34,790 bases of DNA, from NCBI RefSeq assembly GCF_026672275.1, contig NZ_JANQCD010000043.1, positions 1 through 34,790 on the forward strand. The letters run 5' to 3'. Each line of letters starts with the position of its first letter. Position 1 is the first letter of the stretch. The translations under genes were made by a program, and so were the position numbers. The notes under the pieces are model-generated. The model was not told where the DNA came from. It saw only the letters and a list, made by a program, of their open reading frames with translations, and searched no databases. This DNA is from Marinifilum sp. D737 (GTDB taxonomy: Bacteria > Bacteroidota > Bacteroidia > Bacteroidales > Marinifilaceae). Below are positions 17,237 through 25,273 of this stretch, in pieces.

Positions 17237-20200
17237 ATGAACTTCATTATAAAAAGAAAGGTTTTAATTGCCATGCTCTTCGCAGGATTAAGTATGCTGG
17301 GATATTTCTCCTACAAGCAGCTACCTGTCGAATTGATTCCCAATGCAAACCTTCCTATGCTCTTTGTTCAGGTTGGTACCGGTATCGAGGTGGATCCACG
17401 ATATATGGAAAATCAGGCAATTATACCTTTAGAAGGAGTTGCCGGAAGCCTTGAGGGAGTTGAGAAAATAGAATCAACTGCAGGACAGCAACGCGGAAGC
17501 ATCGAAATTTCTTTTGAACAGGGCACAAATATCAAGTACGCCTATTTAAAACTTGCCGAAAAGGTGGAGGAAGTCAAAAAAGATCTTCCCCAGGAATTTC
17601 AGGTTCAGGTTTTAAAATTTGACATGGAACAACTCAACAACATGTTCATGAACATTCAGGTTCGCGGAAGTGGTGGAGTGGACCGTGTGCGACAAATCAC
17701 CGAAAATGAAATCCTCGATAAAATCCAAAACATTGATGGCATTGCCAATGCAGCAATATTTGGTGGTCGTGAAAAATCAGTAGAAATATTGCTTCGCGAT
17801 GATGTGTGTAAGAGCTATGGAATTAGTCCTTCCGATGTTCGAACGGCACTGAATAACAATGGCAACATTCGACGTTTTGCAGGAAAGGTAATCGATAAAG
17901 ATCAACTGAATTTTGTAAATGTGGTTTCCCAGTTCTCTGATATCAACGAGCTACATGAGTTGGTTGTACAGGAAAAGGGAGATATCCGTTTAAAGGATAT
18001 CGCTTACATTCATTACGGGGTAAAAACTCAAACTTCCTACAGTCGTGTAAATGGTAAGGAAGCGGTAACCCTGCAATTGACCCGCGATGCTCAGTCAAAC
18101 ATCATTGATTTATCGGAGGTCACCCTTGCCAAAATTGATGATCTAAACAAAGAACTAAAGACCAAAGATATAGAAATGGTTGTTCAGCTAAATATGGCTG
18201 AAACCATGAAAACCAATATCGATTTAATCATCGAACTGGCCCTGGTAGGAGGTGTGTTGGCAATATTTATCCTATGGATTTTCTTAAAAAACTTGCGATT
18301 GGTAACTGCAATTGCTTTGGCAATTCCAATCTCGGTTTACACTGCTTTCAACTTCTTTTATGCCTACGGAATCAGTATCAATACACTAACGCTGTTGGGA
18401 ATGGCCCTGGCCATAGGTATGCTCCTCGATAATAGTATTGTCGTCCTCGAGAACATATACCGACTGGCTGCACAAAAGAAAGATGCAAATACGGCAGTAA
18501 TTCAGGGAACCAAGGAGGTTTGGCGCTCAATCTTCGCAGCAACCCTAACCACCATAACGGTATTCCTGCCATTCGTATTTTCATCCAATTTCCTAATCGG
18601 ATTAATGGGCAAGCACATTGGTGTTTCCATCATTTCTACCCTATTGGTATCCTTGGTGGTGGCTTTGCTGTTGATTCCTATGATTACGCACAGCTTTTTA
18701 AGACGTAAAGGAAAATTTCAGGAGATAAACTTTGAGAATATCTCCTATCACAACCGATTGGTACAGGTGTACCTGGTATTGCTAAAATCTTGCATGCGTC
18801 ACCCGGGAAGAACCGTTGTGGGCGCTTTAGGTTTATTCTTCATCACTTTACTGATCAGTTTGGGATTAAGCTTTATTTCTGCTGAAGAAACCGAAAACAA
18901 AGACCTAAACCTATATGTAAACCTTCCGGGAGGTACCACACTTGAAAATACCGATCTGTTTGTTCAGCAGATAGAAGAAAAGTTGGCCTCACTCGAGGAG
19001 AAGAAAGATATCACCAGCCAGATTTACGAAGAGGAAGCCATGCTTACCATTAGCTTGGTAGATGATTATCGCGAAAAGCAAAATTTAAGCATTCCTGGCA
19101 TCAAGAAAAACATCATGGAACGCCTTGACGGCTTGCCTCGCTCCTCTTTTAGCTGGGAACCTCCGGCACGAGGAAGAAGGTTTGGTGGCGGCGGAGGCGA
19201 TGGCTTCGGTGGCGACGATCCATTCATGGAAATGCTGGGTATCGGAAGTCAAAAAGAAAAGCTGATTATTAAAGGTCAGAATTTCGATAAGATGCTTAAC
19301 CTTTCGGAAGATTTGGACTATTACCTTAACCAGCTTACCTCCATTAAGAATGTGAATGTACGCATTCCTTCCAAACGACCTGAATTGGTTTTGGAATTGG
19401 ACAAGCAGGTAATGGCTTTGTATGATATTCCTGTGAGTGCGGTTTTATCGGAGCTGAACTCTTTCCCAAAAGAGTTTTCGAGTAATGTTATGTTTAAGGA
19501 AGGAAACGAAGAGTACGATATCGTTATTAAAACCCTTGGTGAGAATCCTGAAATCACGCGAAATGCACAAGATCTGCGCAAGCTAACTGTTCGAGGAACT
19601 CAAGGGGCAGAATTCGAATTGGAAAATATCAGTAAATTCAATTTTACCGATGGCTTGTCTACCATTAAGCGAACCAACCAGGAAAAACAGCTGGTGGTTT
19701 CTTATCAATTTATCGATGAAGTAAACGATGACAAGGACCTTCTTACCGCTGCACGAGTAGAAATCGACGAAATCATTGGAGGAATGACCTTGCCTTCGGG
19801 ACTGGCCGTTGAAATTGTTCACGAGGAAAACAGCTTGGGCGAATTTGGCTTCCTTTTCCTTATGGCATTTATTCTTATTTTCATGATTCTGGCATCGGTT
19901 TTCGAATCGTTTAATATGCCAATTGTAATGATGTTCTCGATACCAATGGCTGCCATTGGTTCATTGCTTGCCCTGATACTTACCGGAACCTCATTGATGA
20001 ATGCCAATGTGTTTACAGGTCTTATTATTTTGCTGGGAATTGTGGTAAACAACGGAATCATCATGATCGATTATTCCAATGTGCTTCAAAAAAGAGGTTA
20101 CCGACAATCCAGAGCCTTAATGATGGCAGGTTTGGCGCGTATACGTCCGATTTTAATTACAGCCATTACCACCATTATTGCCTTAATGCCATTGGCACTG

Positions 20201-21979
20201 GGACGAGCTGAATATGTAACGCAAATTGGTGTTCCGTTTGCCATTACGGTAATAGGAGGATTAAGCTTAAGTACCATCTTAACTTTGGTATTCATTCCAA
20301 CACTTTATACCGGATTACAAACCAGCTTAAACTGGATGCGCAATCAGCAAGTTTGGGTTAAAGTAATACAATTTGGCATTTGGATAGCCGGAGCCTATTT
20401 CATATACACCGAGGTAGACAGTAAAATCTGGCAAATCATCGATCTATTGGTACTTCTGTTATCGGTACCTGCCTGTATTTATTTTATTCAGGCAAGTTTG
20501 CGCAAAGCCAACGAAGAGCTCATTGCTGCCGATGACGAATTGCAAATCCAGATCCGAAATCTTGTAAAAATATACGATTGGGATGGCAGGTTTATGCGCG
20601 AATGGAAATCAGGATTAAGAATAAGAGAACGTTTGGGATTAAAACACTCTTACACCCGCTTGCGCGATTTCTTAACTCTGATATGGCAATTGCCACTAAT
20701 CGCCTTCATGATCTTTTTCATCTATTTCCATTTGCAAAGTAAATTTTGGTTGGTTTTCTTATCCATCAACTTCCAAATTATGCTTTTGTATTTCATGGCG
20801 CCAATTATGGAATACAAAAAACACCTAATGGAAAAGGGCAAAAGCAAATTGGGCAGAATCGTAATCAACCTGTTCCATAAGTTCATTTACTGGATTTTCC
20901 CATTGGCTGTATTGGCTTATTTCAACAGCAAATACGAATTAATCGGCTTGACCATTCCGGTTGCGGTACTGTGGTATTTTGCCTTGCTGATTAAGAAAAC
21001 ATCAGACAAAATTTATCGCGAAAAAATCAATATCAACCGATTAACAGGAAGGTTTAAAGGAATACGCAAATTCTTCTACCGATTCGTATTGATTATCCCA
21101 ATCATCGGGAAACAGAAGGTTCCTTTTAAAGCGGTAAAGAGCGTTTCTTTCGACATTGGCAACGGTATGTTTGGATTGCTGGGACCTAACGGTGCCGGTA
21201 AATCAACCCTAATGCGTATTGTTTGTGGAATACTGGAACAGAGTTACGGACAAATCACCATTAATGGCATTGACGTACGTGAAAAAAGAGAAGAACTGCA
21301 AGGCTTGATCGGTTACCTTCCTCAGGAATTTGGCATGTACGAAAACATGACCGCCTGGGATTTTCTGAACTACATGGCCATCCTGAAAAAGATTCACAAT
21401 ACCGAAGTACGCACAGAGCGTGTTCGATACGTGCTGGATGCAGTGCACATGCTCAAGAACAAAGATGAGAAAATTGGATCCTTCTCGGGTGGTATGAAAC
21501 AGAGAATTGGAATTGCTCAAATCTTGCTTCACCTGCCAAGAATTCTTGTGGTAGATGAGCCGACAGCAGGTCTTGATCCTCGCGAACGAATCCGTTTCAG
21601 AAACCTTTTGGTTGAGCTGAGTAAGAAACGAATTGTGATCTTCTCTACTCATATTATCGAGGATGTAGCAAGCTCGTGTAACCGGGTGGCGGTAATGAAA
21701 AAAGGAGAACTGAAATATCTTGGTGAACCTGTTCATATGGCAGGAATTGCCAACGAAAAAGTTTGGATGTTGAAGATTTCGCCTGAAGAATTTGAACAGT
21801 TTAAGAAAGAACACGTGATTATTCATCACATGCGCGATAAGGATCATATTCGAGTAAGATGCCTATCGGATGAAGATCCGGGATACGGAGCAGTGAATAC
21901 CAAAGCAAATCTCGAAGATGCATATTTGTGCTTGTTGAATGACAGCAGCGAGCAAAAAATAACCATGATGAATGTGTAG
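17237..21979 (+). CDS. RND permease fused to a split ABC ATPase domain (1580 aa)
   Basis: A single open frame encodes a complete RND pump plus an ABC ATPase. I chose ATG 17237 (MNFIIKRKVLIAML), three codons after an in-frame TTG. Residues 1-~1030 form an RND permease (relay motif GMLLDNSIVVLENIY with D398; glycine-rich insert GRRFGGGGGDGFGG in the second periplasmic loop; 12 TM). Two extra TM segments follow (about 1038-1085). At 1102 an ATPase domain begins (LQIQIRNLVKIYDWDGR), but it is interrupted at about 1119-1296 by ~180 residues with about four TM segments. It resumes with FKAVKSVSFDIGNGMFG, Walker A GPNGAGKS (K1322), Q-loop GYLPQE, signature FSGGM, Walker B VVDEP (E1441), GLDP and H-loop THIIED. 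All ATPase motifs look intact. It is likely an inner-membrane machine coupling proton and ATP use, or an RND protein that hosts the ATPase of the downstream ABC-2 permease (inference). Confidence 0.9.
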   Translation: MNFIIKRKVLIAMLFAGLSMLGYFSYKQLPVELIPNANLPMLFVQVGTGIEVDPRYMENQAIIPLEGVAGSLEGVEKIESTAGQQRGSIEISFEQGTNIKYAYLKLAEKVEEVKKDLPQEFQVQVLKFDMEQLNNMFMNIQVRGSGGVDRVRQITENEILDKIQNIDGIANAAIFGGREKSVEILLRDDVCKSYGISPSDVRTALNNNGNIRRFAGKVIDKDQLNFVNVVSQFSDINELHELVVQEKGDIRLKDIAYIHYGVKTQTSYSRVNGKEAVTLQLTRDAQSNIIDLSEVTLAKIDDLNKELKTKDIEMVVQLNMAETMKTNIDLIIELALVGGVLAIFILWIFLKNLRLVTAIALAIPISVYTAFNFFYAYGISINTLTLLGMALAIGMLLDNSIVVLENIYRLAAQKKDANTAVIQGTKEVWRSIFAATLTTITVFLPFVFSSNFLIGLMGKHIGVSIISTLLVSLVVALLLIPMITHSFLRRKGKFQEINFENISYHNRLVQVYLVLLKSCMRHPGRTVVGALGLFFITLLISLGLSFISAEETENKDLNLYVNLPGGTTLENTDLFVQQIEEKLASLEEKKDITSQIYEEEAMLTISLVDDYREKQNLSIPGIKKNIMERLDGLPRSSFSWEPPARGRRFGGGGGDGFGGDDPFMEMLGIGSQKEKLIIKGQNFDKMLNLSEDLDYYLNQLTSIKNVNVRIPSKRPELVLELDKQVMALYDIPVSAVLSELNSFPKEFSSNVMFKEGNEEYDIVIKTLGENPEITRNAQDLRKLTVRGTQGAEFELENISKFNFTDGLSTIKRTNQEKQLVVSYQFIDEVNDDKDLLTAARVEIDEIIGGMTLPSGLAVEIVHEENSLGEFGFLFLMAFILIFMILASVFESFNMPIVMMFSIPMAAIGSLLALILTGTSLMNANVFTGLIILLGIVVNNGIIMIDYSNVLQKRGYRQSRALMMAGLARIRPILITAITTIIALMPLALGRAEYVTQIGVPFAITVIGGLSLSTILTLVFIPTLYTGLQTSLNWMRNQQVWVKVIQFGIWIAGAYFIYTEVDSKIWQIIDLLVLLLSVPACIYFIQASLRKANEELIAADDELQIQIRNLVKIYDWDGRFMREWKSGLRIRERLGLKHSYTRLRDFLTLIWQLPLIAFMIFFIYFHLQSKFWLVFLSINFQIMLLYFMAPIMEYKKHLMEKGKSKLGRIVINLFHKFIYWIFPLAVLAYFNSKYELIGLTIPVAVLWYFALLIKKTSDKIYREKININRLTGRFKGIRKFFYRFVLIIPIIGKQKVPFKAVKSVSFDIGNGMFGLLGPNGAGKSTLMRIVCGILEQSYGQITINGIDVREKREELQGLIGYLPQEFGMYENMTAWDFLNYMAILKKIHNTEVRTERVRYVLDAVHMLKNKDEKIGSFSGGMKQRIGIAQILLHLPRILVVDEPTAGLDPRERIRFRNLLVELSKKRIVIFSTHIIEDVASSCNRVAVMKKGELKYLGEPVHMAGIANEKVWMLKISPEEFEQFKKEHVIIHHMRDKDHIRVRCLSDEDPGYGAVNTKANLEDAYLCLLNDSSEQKITMMNV

Positions 21980-21983
21980 ACTG

Positions 21984-22032
21984 AACCACGAAGTAAAAAC
22001 GAAGGATAATACTTTGAGAACCCTTTGTGGTT
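21984..22032. repeat. Interspersed imperfect palindrome between fusion gene and permease
   Basis: AACCACGAAG (21984-21993) and CTTTGTGGTT (22023-22032) are inverted copies with one mismatch, separated by an A-rich 29-base spacer. ACCACGAAG...CTTTGTGGT palindromes are a recognisable class of dispersed intergenic repeat in Bacteroidetes. It may fold in the polycistronic RNA just before the next start. Confidence 0.5.
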
Positions 22033-22045
22033 AAAAACAAAAAAC

Positions 22046-22753
22046 ATGAAAGCAATAGAACAAATAAAACTCATAACAGACTTTGTTCTCTACAATGTGA
22101 AAATCATATTTGCGAATAAATTCATCTATTTTCTGATAGCAGCCTTCGCCTTCTTCTTTATGGTTATGGGCATCATGCTATTTACAGATTCTAGTCCCGA
22201 TGAGTCGGATATTTACACAAGCTTAATTTTCCCGGGAATATTGATCCTCTTTTATCCGGTGATCTATATCATCCAAAGCGATAAGGATACCCGAATGCTC
22301 GAAATTCTATTCGGAATTCCCAATTACCGATACAAAGTTTACCTGGTACGTTTTGCATTAAGCGTTCTCTTACTGGTATCACTAATGTTTTTAATGTCGT
22401 GGTTAACGGTCTTTCTGGTAATCAAGATTGATGTATTCCATATGGTTTACGAGCTGATGTATTGTCTCCTGTTTTTGGCAAGTTTGGCATTTTTGCTCAC
22501 CACTTTAATTAAAAATGCAAGTGGAGCAGCTGTAGTCATGGTGGTTTTAGGATTGGTATTTCTGATACTGGCCGAACCTTTACAATACAGCAAGTGGAAC
22601 ATCTTTCTAAATCCTTTTAACGTTCCGGGCGATATGAGTTACACCATCTGGCAAAATGTACTGTATCAAAATCGCATGATGCTAATTATAGGTTCACTAA
22701 TTACCATTCTGTGGAGCTTAATCAACCTGCAACGCAGAGAAAAGTTCGTATAA
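22046..22753 (+). CDS. ABC-2 type permease
   Basis: A 235-aa inner-membrane protein. The ATG at 22046 is preferred to a TTG seven codons upstream, which falls in the palindromic repeat. About six hydrophobic segments are visible: FIYFLIAAFAFFFMVMGIM, LIFPGILILFYPVIYII, FALSVLLLVSLMFLMSWL, LMYCLLFLASLAFLLTTLI, AAVVMVVLGLVFLILAEPL and MLIIGSLITILWSLINL. The KDTRMLEILFGIPN loop after TM2 is typical of ABC-2 permeases, corresponding to the DTVEVIYARS loop of the permease at 8028. There is no peptidase-like extension. Its ATPase partner is probably the domain fused to the RND protein immediately upstream, which would mirror the ATPase-permease pair that opens the operon. It is the last gene of the operon. 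Confidence 0.85.
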   Translation: MKAIEQIKLITDFVLYNVKIIFANKFIYFLIAAFAFFFMVMGIMLFTDSSPDESDIYTSLIFPGILILFYPVIYIIQSDKDTRMLEILFGIPNYRYKVYLVRFALSVLLLVSLMFLMSWLTVFLVIKIDVFHMVYELMYCLLFLASLAFLLTTLIKNASGAAVVMVVLGLVFLILAEPLQYSKWNIFLNPFNVPGDMSYTIWQNVLYQNRMMLIIGSLITILWSLINLQRREKFV

Positions 22754-22755
22754 AA

Positions 22756-22795
22756 CAATGAACAGTTAGCAGTAAGCAGTTATCGGTTCATAGCT
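22756..22795. repeat. Dispersed AGCAGTTAGCA-type repeat, copy 1
   Basis: AATGAACAGTTAGCAGTAAGC and following bases match the low-complexity AACAGTTAGCAGT family seen again at 25777-25824. Such elements are dispersed between genes in many Bacteroidetes genomes. No function is visible. Confidence 0.5.
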
Positions 22796-22816
22796 GCAAA
22801 TTTAAAGCATTAAATG

Positions 22817-22852
22817 CCCGGGGTAAATGAGTGAAAAAAATCTCACCCCGGG
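22817..22852 (+). terminator. Hairpin at the end of the efflux operon, possible terminator
   Basis: CCCGGGGT (22817-22824) pairs perfectly with ACCCCGGG (22845-22852), and an inner GAG/CTC extends the stem after a small bulge. It lies 64 bp after the last efflux gene. The following bases (TTAAAAATTCTT) are not a strong U-tract, so termination is plausible rather than proven. The rest of the 355-bp gap holds a dispersed repeat and the promoter of the next gene pair. Confidence 0.45.
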
Positions 22853-23037
22853 TTAAAAATTCTTCCAATTCATTGTCGCGCTCAACTCTGCTATTTATTC
22901 CAGAATAGTTTTTGCGACAATCTTGAAACCTGAGTTCAGAAACATTTCCACAGAAATTTATAAAAATTACAAACCTCCTTTTTCCCAGTATTTTCGGCAC
23001 TTTTAGTTCACTTTTATTGTTTATCAACTACATCTTC

Positions 23038-23071
23038 TAGTTTTTAAACTGTACTTTTAGTTGTTAAACTA
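23038..23071. promoter_or_regulatory. Two tandem operator-like sites upstream of the BlaI-type repressor
   Basis: TAGTTTTTAAACTG (23038-23051) and TAGTTGTTAAACTA (23058-23071) share the near-palindromic consensus TAGTTKTTAAACTR and start exactly 20 bp apart, about two helical turns. The second overlaps the candidate -33 region of the promoter. A related half-site in ACTTTTAGTT occurs at 22999-23008 and again at 23053-23062. Dyads of this size suit a dimeric BlaI/MecI repressor, so autoregulation is inferred. Confidence 0.6.
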
Positions 23072-23090
23072 GATTTTATAGTTATATTTG
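23060..23090 (+). promoter_or_regulatory. Promoter of the BlaI/BlaR1-like pair
   Basis: TATATTTG at 23083-23090 fits the Bacteroidetes -7 consensus TAnnTTTG exactly. A GTTG at 23060-23063 lies 19 bp upstream, the expected -33 spacing. The ATG at 23109 is 18 bp downstream, giving a short leader. The -33 element is inside the second operator dyad. Confidence 0.6.
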
Positions 23091-23108
23091 ATTAAAATAT
23101 TTTGCAAA

Positions 23109-23474
23109 ATGAAGAAGTTAACACAGAAAGAAGAGGAAATTATGAAATTATTTTGGGCCGAAGGTCCGATGTTTGTAAAAGAACTTCAGAAAATCTTTCC
23201 CGATCAGAAATTACACTACAATACCCTATCGACCATGGTAAGAGCTTTGGAAGAAAAATCATTCATCGCTCATGAGACCTTTGGAAAAACGCATCGCTAC
23301 TATGCTGCCATTACCGAAGAAGAATATCACAAAAAAACCATGGGGAATGTAGTTAAAAAATACTTCGACAACTCTTACAAAAGAGTAGTATCCATGTTTG
23401 TTGAAGAAGAGAAACTATCCATCGACGAGCTGAAAAGATTAATTCAGGACATTGAAGACAATAAAGACAAATAA
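23109..23474 (+). CDS. BlaI/MecI-family transcriptional repressor
   Basis: A 121-aa winged-helix repressor. The ATG at 23109 gives MKKLTQKEEEIMKLFWAEGP, the standard family N-terminus; a TTG seven codons upstream overlaps the promoter and is rejected. The recognition region LHYNTLSTMVRALEEKSFIAHE and the wing GKTHRYYAAITEEEYHKK are clear. The C-terminal helices (SMFVEEEKLSIDELKRLIQ) form the dimerisation arm whose cleavage inactivates the repressor in known BlaI/MecI systems. It overlaps the sensor gene by 1 bp, so the two are translationally coupled. Two operator-like dyads lie in its promoter. It may control only its own pair, since I see no copy of the dyad upstream of the efflux operon. 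Confidence 0.93.
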   Translation: MKKLTQKEEEIMKLFWAEGPMFVKELQKIFPDQKLHYNTLSTMVRALEEKSFIAHETFGKTHRYYAAITEEEYHKKTMGNVVKKYFDNSYKRVVSMFVEEEKLSIDELKRLIQDIEDNKDK

Positions 23475-25192
23475 TGCTGTTTAGTTTTATTACATACATG
23501 ATAAAAACAGGTATTGGCCTGGCATTTTTCTACCTTCTGTTCAAATTGTTGTTGAGCAGAGATGGAAGACATGCCTACAAAAGGTTGATACTTCTGCTAT
23601 CGGTAGGTGCTGCTTTTACAATACCGCTGCTGGCCAATATGATTCCCGCTAGCGAGATAAATTCTACCCCAATGGTAAAAGTTCGGGAACTTATTGAATT
23701 GCCATTGGTGGAAACTGGCATAAGCGACAGCACACCTCTCGAAACGACAGGCAAAATAAGCCATACACATCAAATAAATTGGTATGTGCTGATTTACCAA
23801 TTGGTTCTGATTCTGCTGTTCCTGCGTTTCCTGCTATCCTATATAAACATTTTTAAATGGCTAAAACAAGCCAACATACAATCCTATAAAAATTTACTAC
23901 TGGCGATTGTACAAGATAACATACAGGCATTCTCGTTTTGGAAATACATTGTACTCTCAAAACAAGATTACCAGAACAATAAAACTCCAATTCTTCTGCA
24001 CGAAGAAGCACACCTAAGGCTGCATCATTCATACGATGTAATCTTAATGGAACTGGTTTGTTTTCTGCAATGGTTCAATCCATTTGCATGCTTATTGAAA
24101 AAGGAATTAAAACTGGTTCACGAATTTCAGGCCGATCAGGCCGTACTCAAATCTGGCATCGATGCAACACAATATCAACTGTTGATTTTGGAAAAAGCTG
24201 TAGGCAAAAGACGTTTTGCTTCAGCAAATCATTTCAAACAAGGTTCAATCTCAAAACGAATTAAGATGATGAAAAAGAAACAATTATTACGATGGAGCGT
24301 TGCAAAAACCCTACTCTTTTTACCTGCAGGATTCCTGCTTTTACAGGCATTTGCCAATCCGAAAGTAAGTGAAAAGGTAAATACTCTGCCTGCTCTCATA
24401 GTTCAGGCCAAGGATAGTGAATCGTGGCTTAAGGAATGGCGATATGACAATATCGAAAATTTAAATGCTGGTGTTTTCTTTGGCAAACAGCCTGCCCACA
24501 AACCCGATTTAAGTTGGAAGTTAAGACCCATTAAACAAAGAAATGTTTTACAGGTATTGCAAAACAAACGCGGTGATATTCTTATAAACGGGCAATTGGT
24601 AGCCAAAAAAAATCTAAAAGCCATTGCAAAATCATTTATCAGTGGTAAAAACCATTGGAACAATGCCCATCCTGAAATGGCTGTAAGCAAATTGAGCAAT
24701 GGCAAATCGGCAAAGGTAAACCAGCTTGCCATTAGCTACCAAGTTGACAGGGCTACTCCAAAAGAAGCCATTGCCAAAAGCATGCAAGCCTTTGGGAAAG
24801 CTTACCTGGAAGTGCGATCGGAAAAAGCACAAGAGCTGTTTGGAAAGGATTACTTTCAGTTGTCGGATACACAGCAATTGGAAATTGATGAAAGAGTTCC
24901 GATCCGCATCGCGCCTTTCACAGCCGTTAAAACTTCTGCCAATGCAGTTGACATCAGAATTACAAAGGAAGGAATCTTTATCGATCAGAAAAAATGTGCG
25001 TTAAGCCTTATCGAAGAGAGAACAAAAGCTTTGGTACAAAACAAAAACCGATCGCTTGCCGAAATCAGAGTTCTCGATCCAGCAATCAATAAGGACACCA
25101 TTGAAGAAATCAAAAGACAAGTCCGAAATGCGGGCATCAAAAGAATTAACTATTCCGGCGTAATGAGTGTAGTGGAAACTCCCGCCAGGTAG
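23474..25192 (+). CDS. BlaR1-like M56 metallopeptidase with tandem ExbD-like C-terminal domains
   Basis: A 572-aa inner-membrane zinc peptidase partner of the repressor. The N-terminal half has hydrophobic helices (MLFSFITYMIKTGIGLAFFY, LILLLSVGAAFTIPLLANM, WYVLIYQLVLILLFLRFLL), then the zinc site HEEAH (176-180) and the third-ligand motif EFQAD (from Glu217). A last TM segment follows (about 275-297, LLFLPAGFLLLQAFA). The ~275-residue periplasmic tail has no penicillin-binding domain. Instead it carries two stretches resembling ExbD/TolR periplasmic domains: VLQNKRGDILINGQLV with ISYQVDRATPKEAIAKSMQ and AYLEVRSEKAQELFG, then DIRITKEGIFIDQKK with IEEIKRQVRNAGIKRINYS. In BlaR1 systems the sensor detects a signal outside and triggers repressor cleavage; the signal here is unknown. 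Confidence 0.88.
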   Translation: MLFSFITYMIKTGIGLAFFYLLFKLLLSRDGRHAYKRLILLLSVGAAFTIPLLANMIPASEINSTPMVKVRELIELPLVETGISDSTPLETTGKISHTHQINWYVLIYQLVLILLFLRFLLSYINIFKWLKQANIQSYKNLLLAIVQDNIQAFSFWKYIVLSKQDYQNNKTPILLHEEAHLRLHHSYDVILMELVCFLQWFNPFACLLKKELKLVHEFQADQAVLKSGIDATQYQLLILEKAVGKRRFASANHFKQGSISKRIKMMKKKQLLRWSVAKTLLFLPAGFLLLQAFANPKVSEKVNTLPALIVQAKDSESWLKEWRYDNIENLNAGVFFGKQPAHKPDLSWKLRPIKQRNVLQVLQNKRGDILINGQLVAKKNLKAIAKSFISGKNHWNNAHPEMAVSKLSNGKSAKVNQLAISYQVDRATPKEAIAKSMQAFGKAYLEVRSEKAQELFGKDYFQLSDTQQLEIDERVPIRIAPFTAVKTSANAVDIRITKEGIFIDQKKCALSLIEERTKALVQNKNRSLAEIRVLDPAINKDTIEEIKRQVRNAGIKRINYSGVMSVVETPAR

Positions 25193-25214
25193 TTATTAAA
25201 TAATGTTCATAAAT

Positions 25215-25244
25215 AAAGCTCAATAATTCAGATTATTGAGCTTT
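25215..25244. terminator. Bidirectional hairpin terminator between convergent genes
   Basis: AAAGCTCAATAAT (25215-25227), loop TCAG, and ATTATTGAGCTTT (25232-25244) form a perfect 13-bp stem. It lies 22 bp after the peptidase stop and 29 bp before the end of the converging rhodanese. A- and T-rich arms on both sides fit termination from either strand. Confidence 0.8.
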
Positions 25245-25273
25245 CCCTTTATACATTAATAACCTGAGTTCGA

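Noticed and set aside
21209-21847. 212-aa minus-strand open frame inside the RND-ABC fusion
   Set aside because: It is antisense to the conserved Walker A, signature and Walker B region, which fully explains the sequence constraint.
23109-25192. A true bla (beta-lactam resistance) operon
   Set aside because: The sensor lacks the penicillin-binding domain of BlaR1/MecR1. The nearby serine hydrolase is on the opposite strand and belongs to a broad S12 family, so resistance cannot be claimed.
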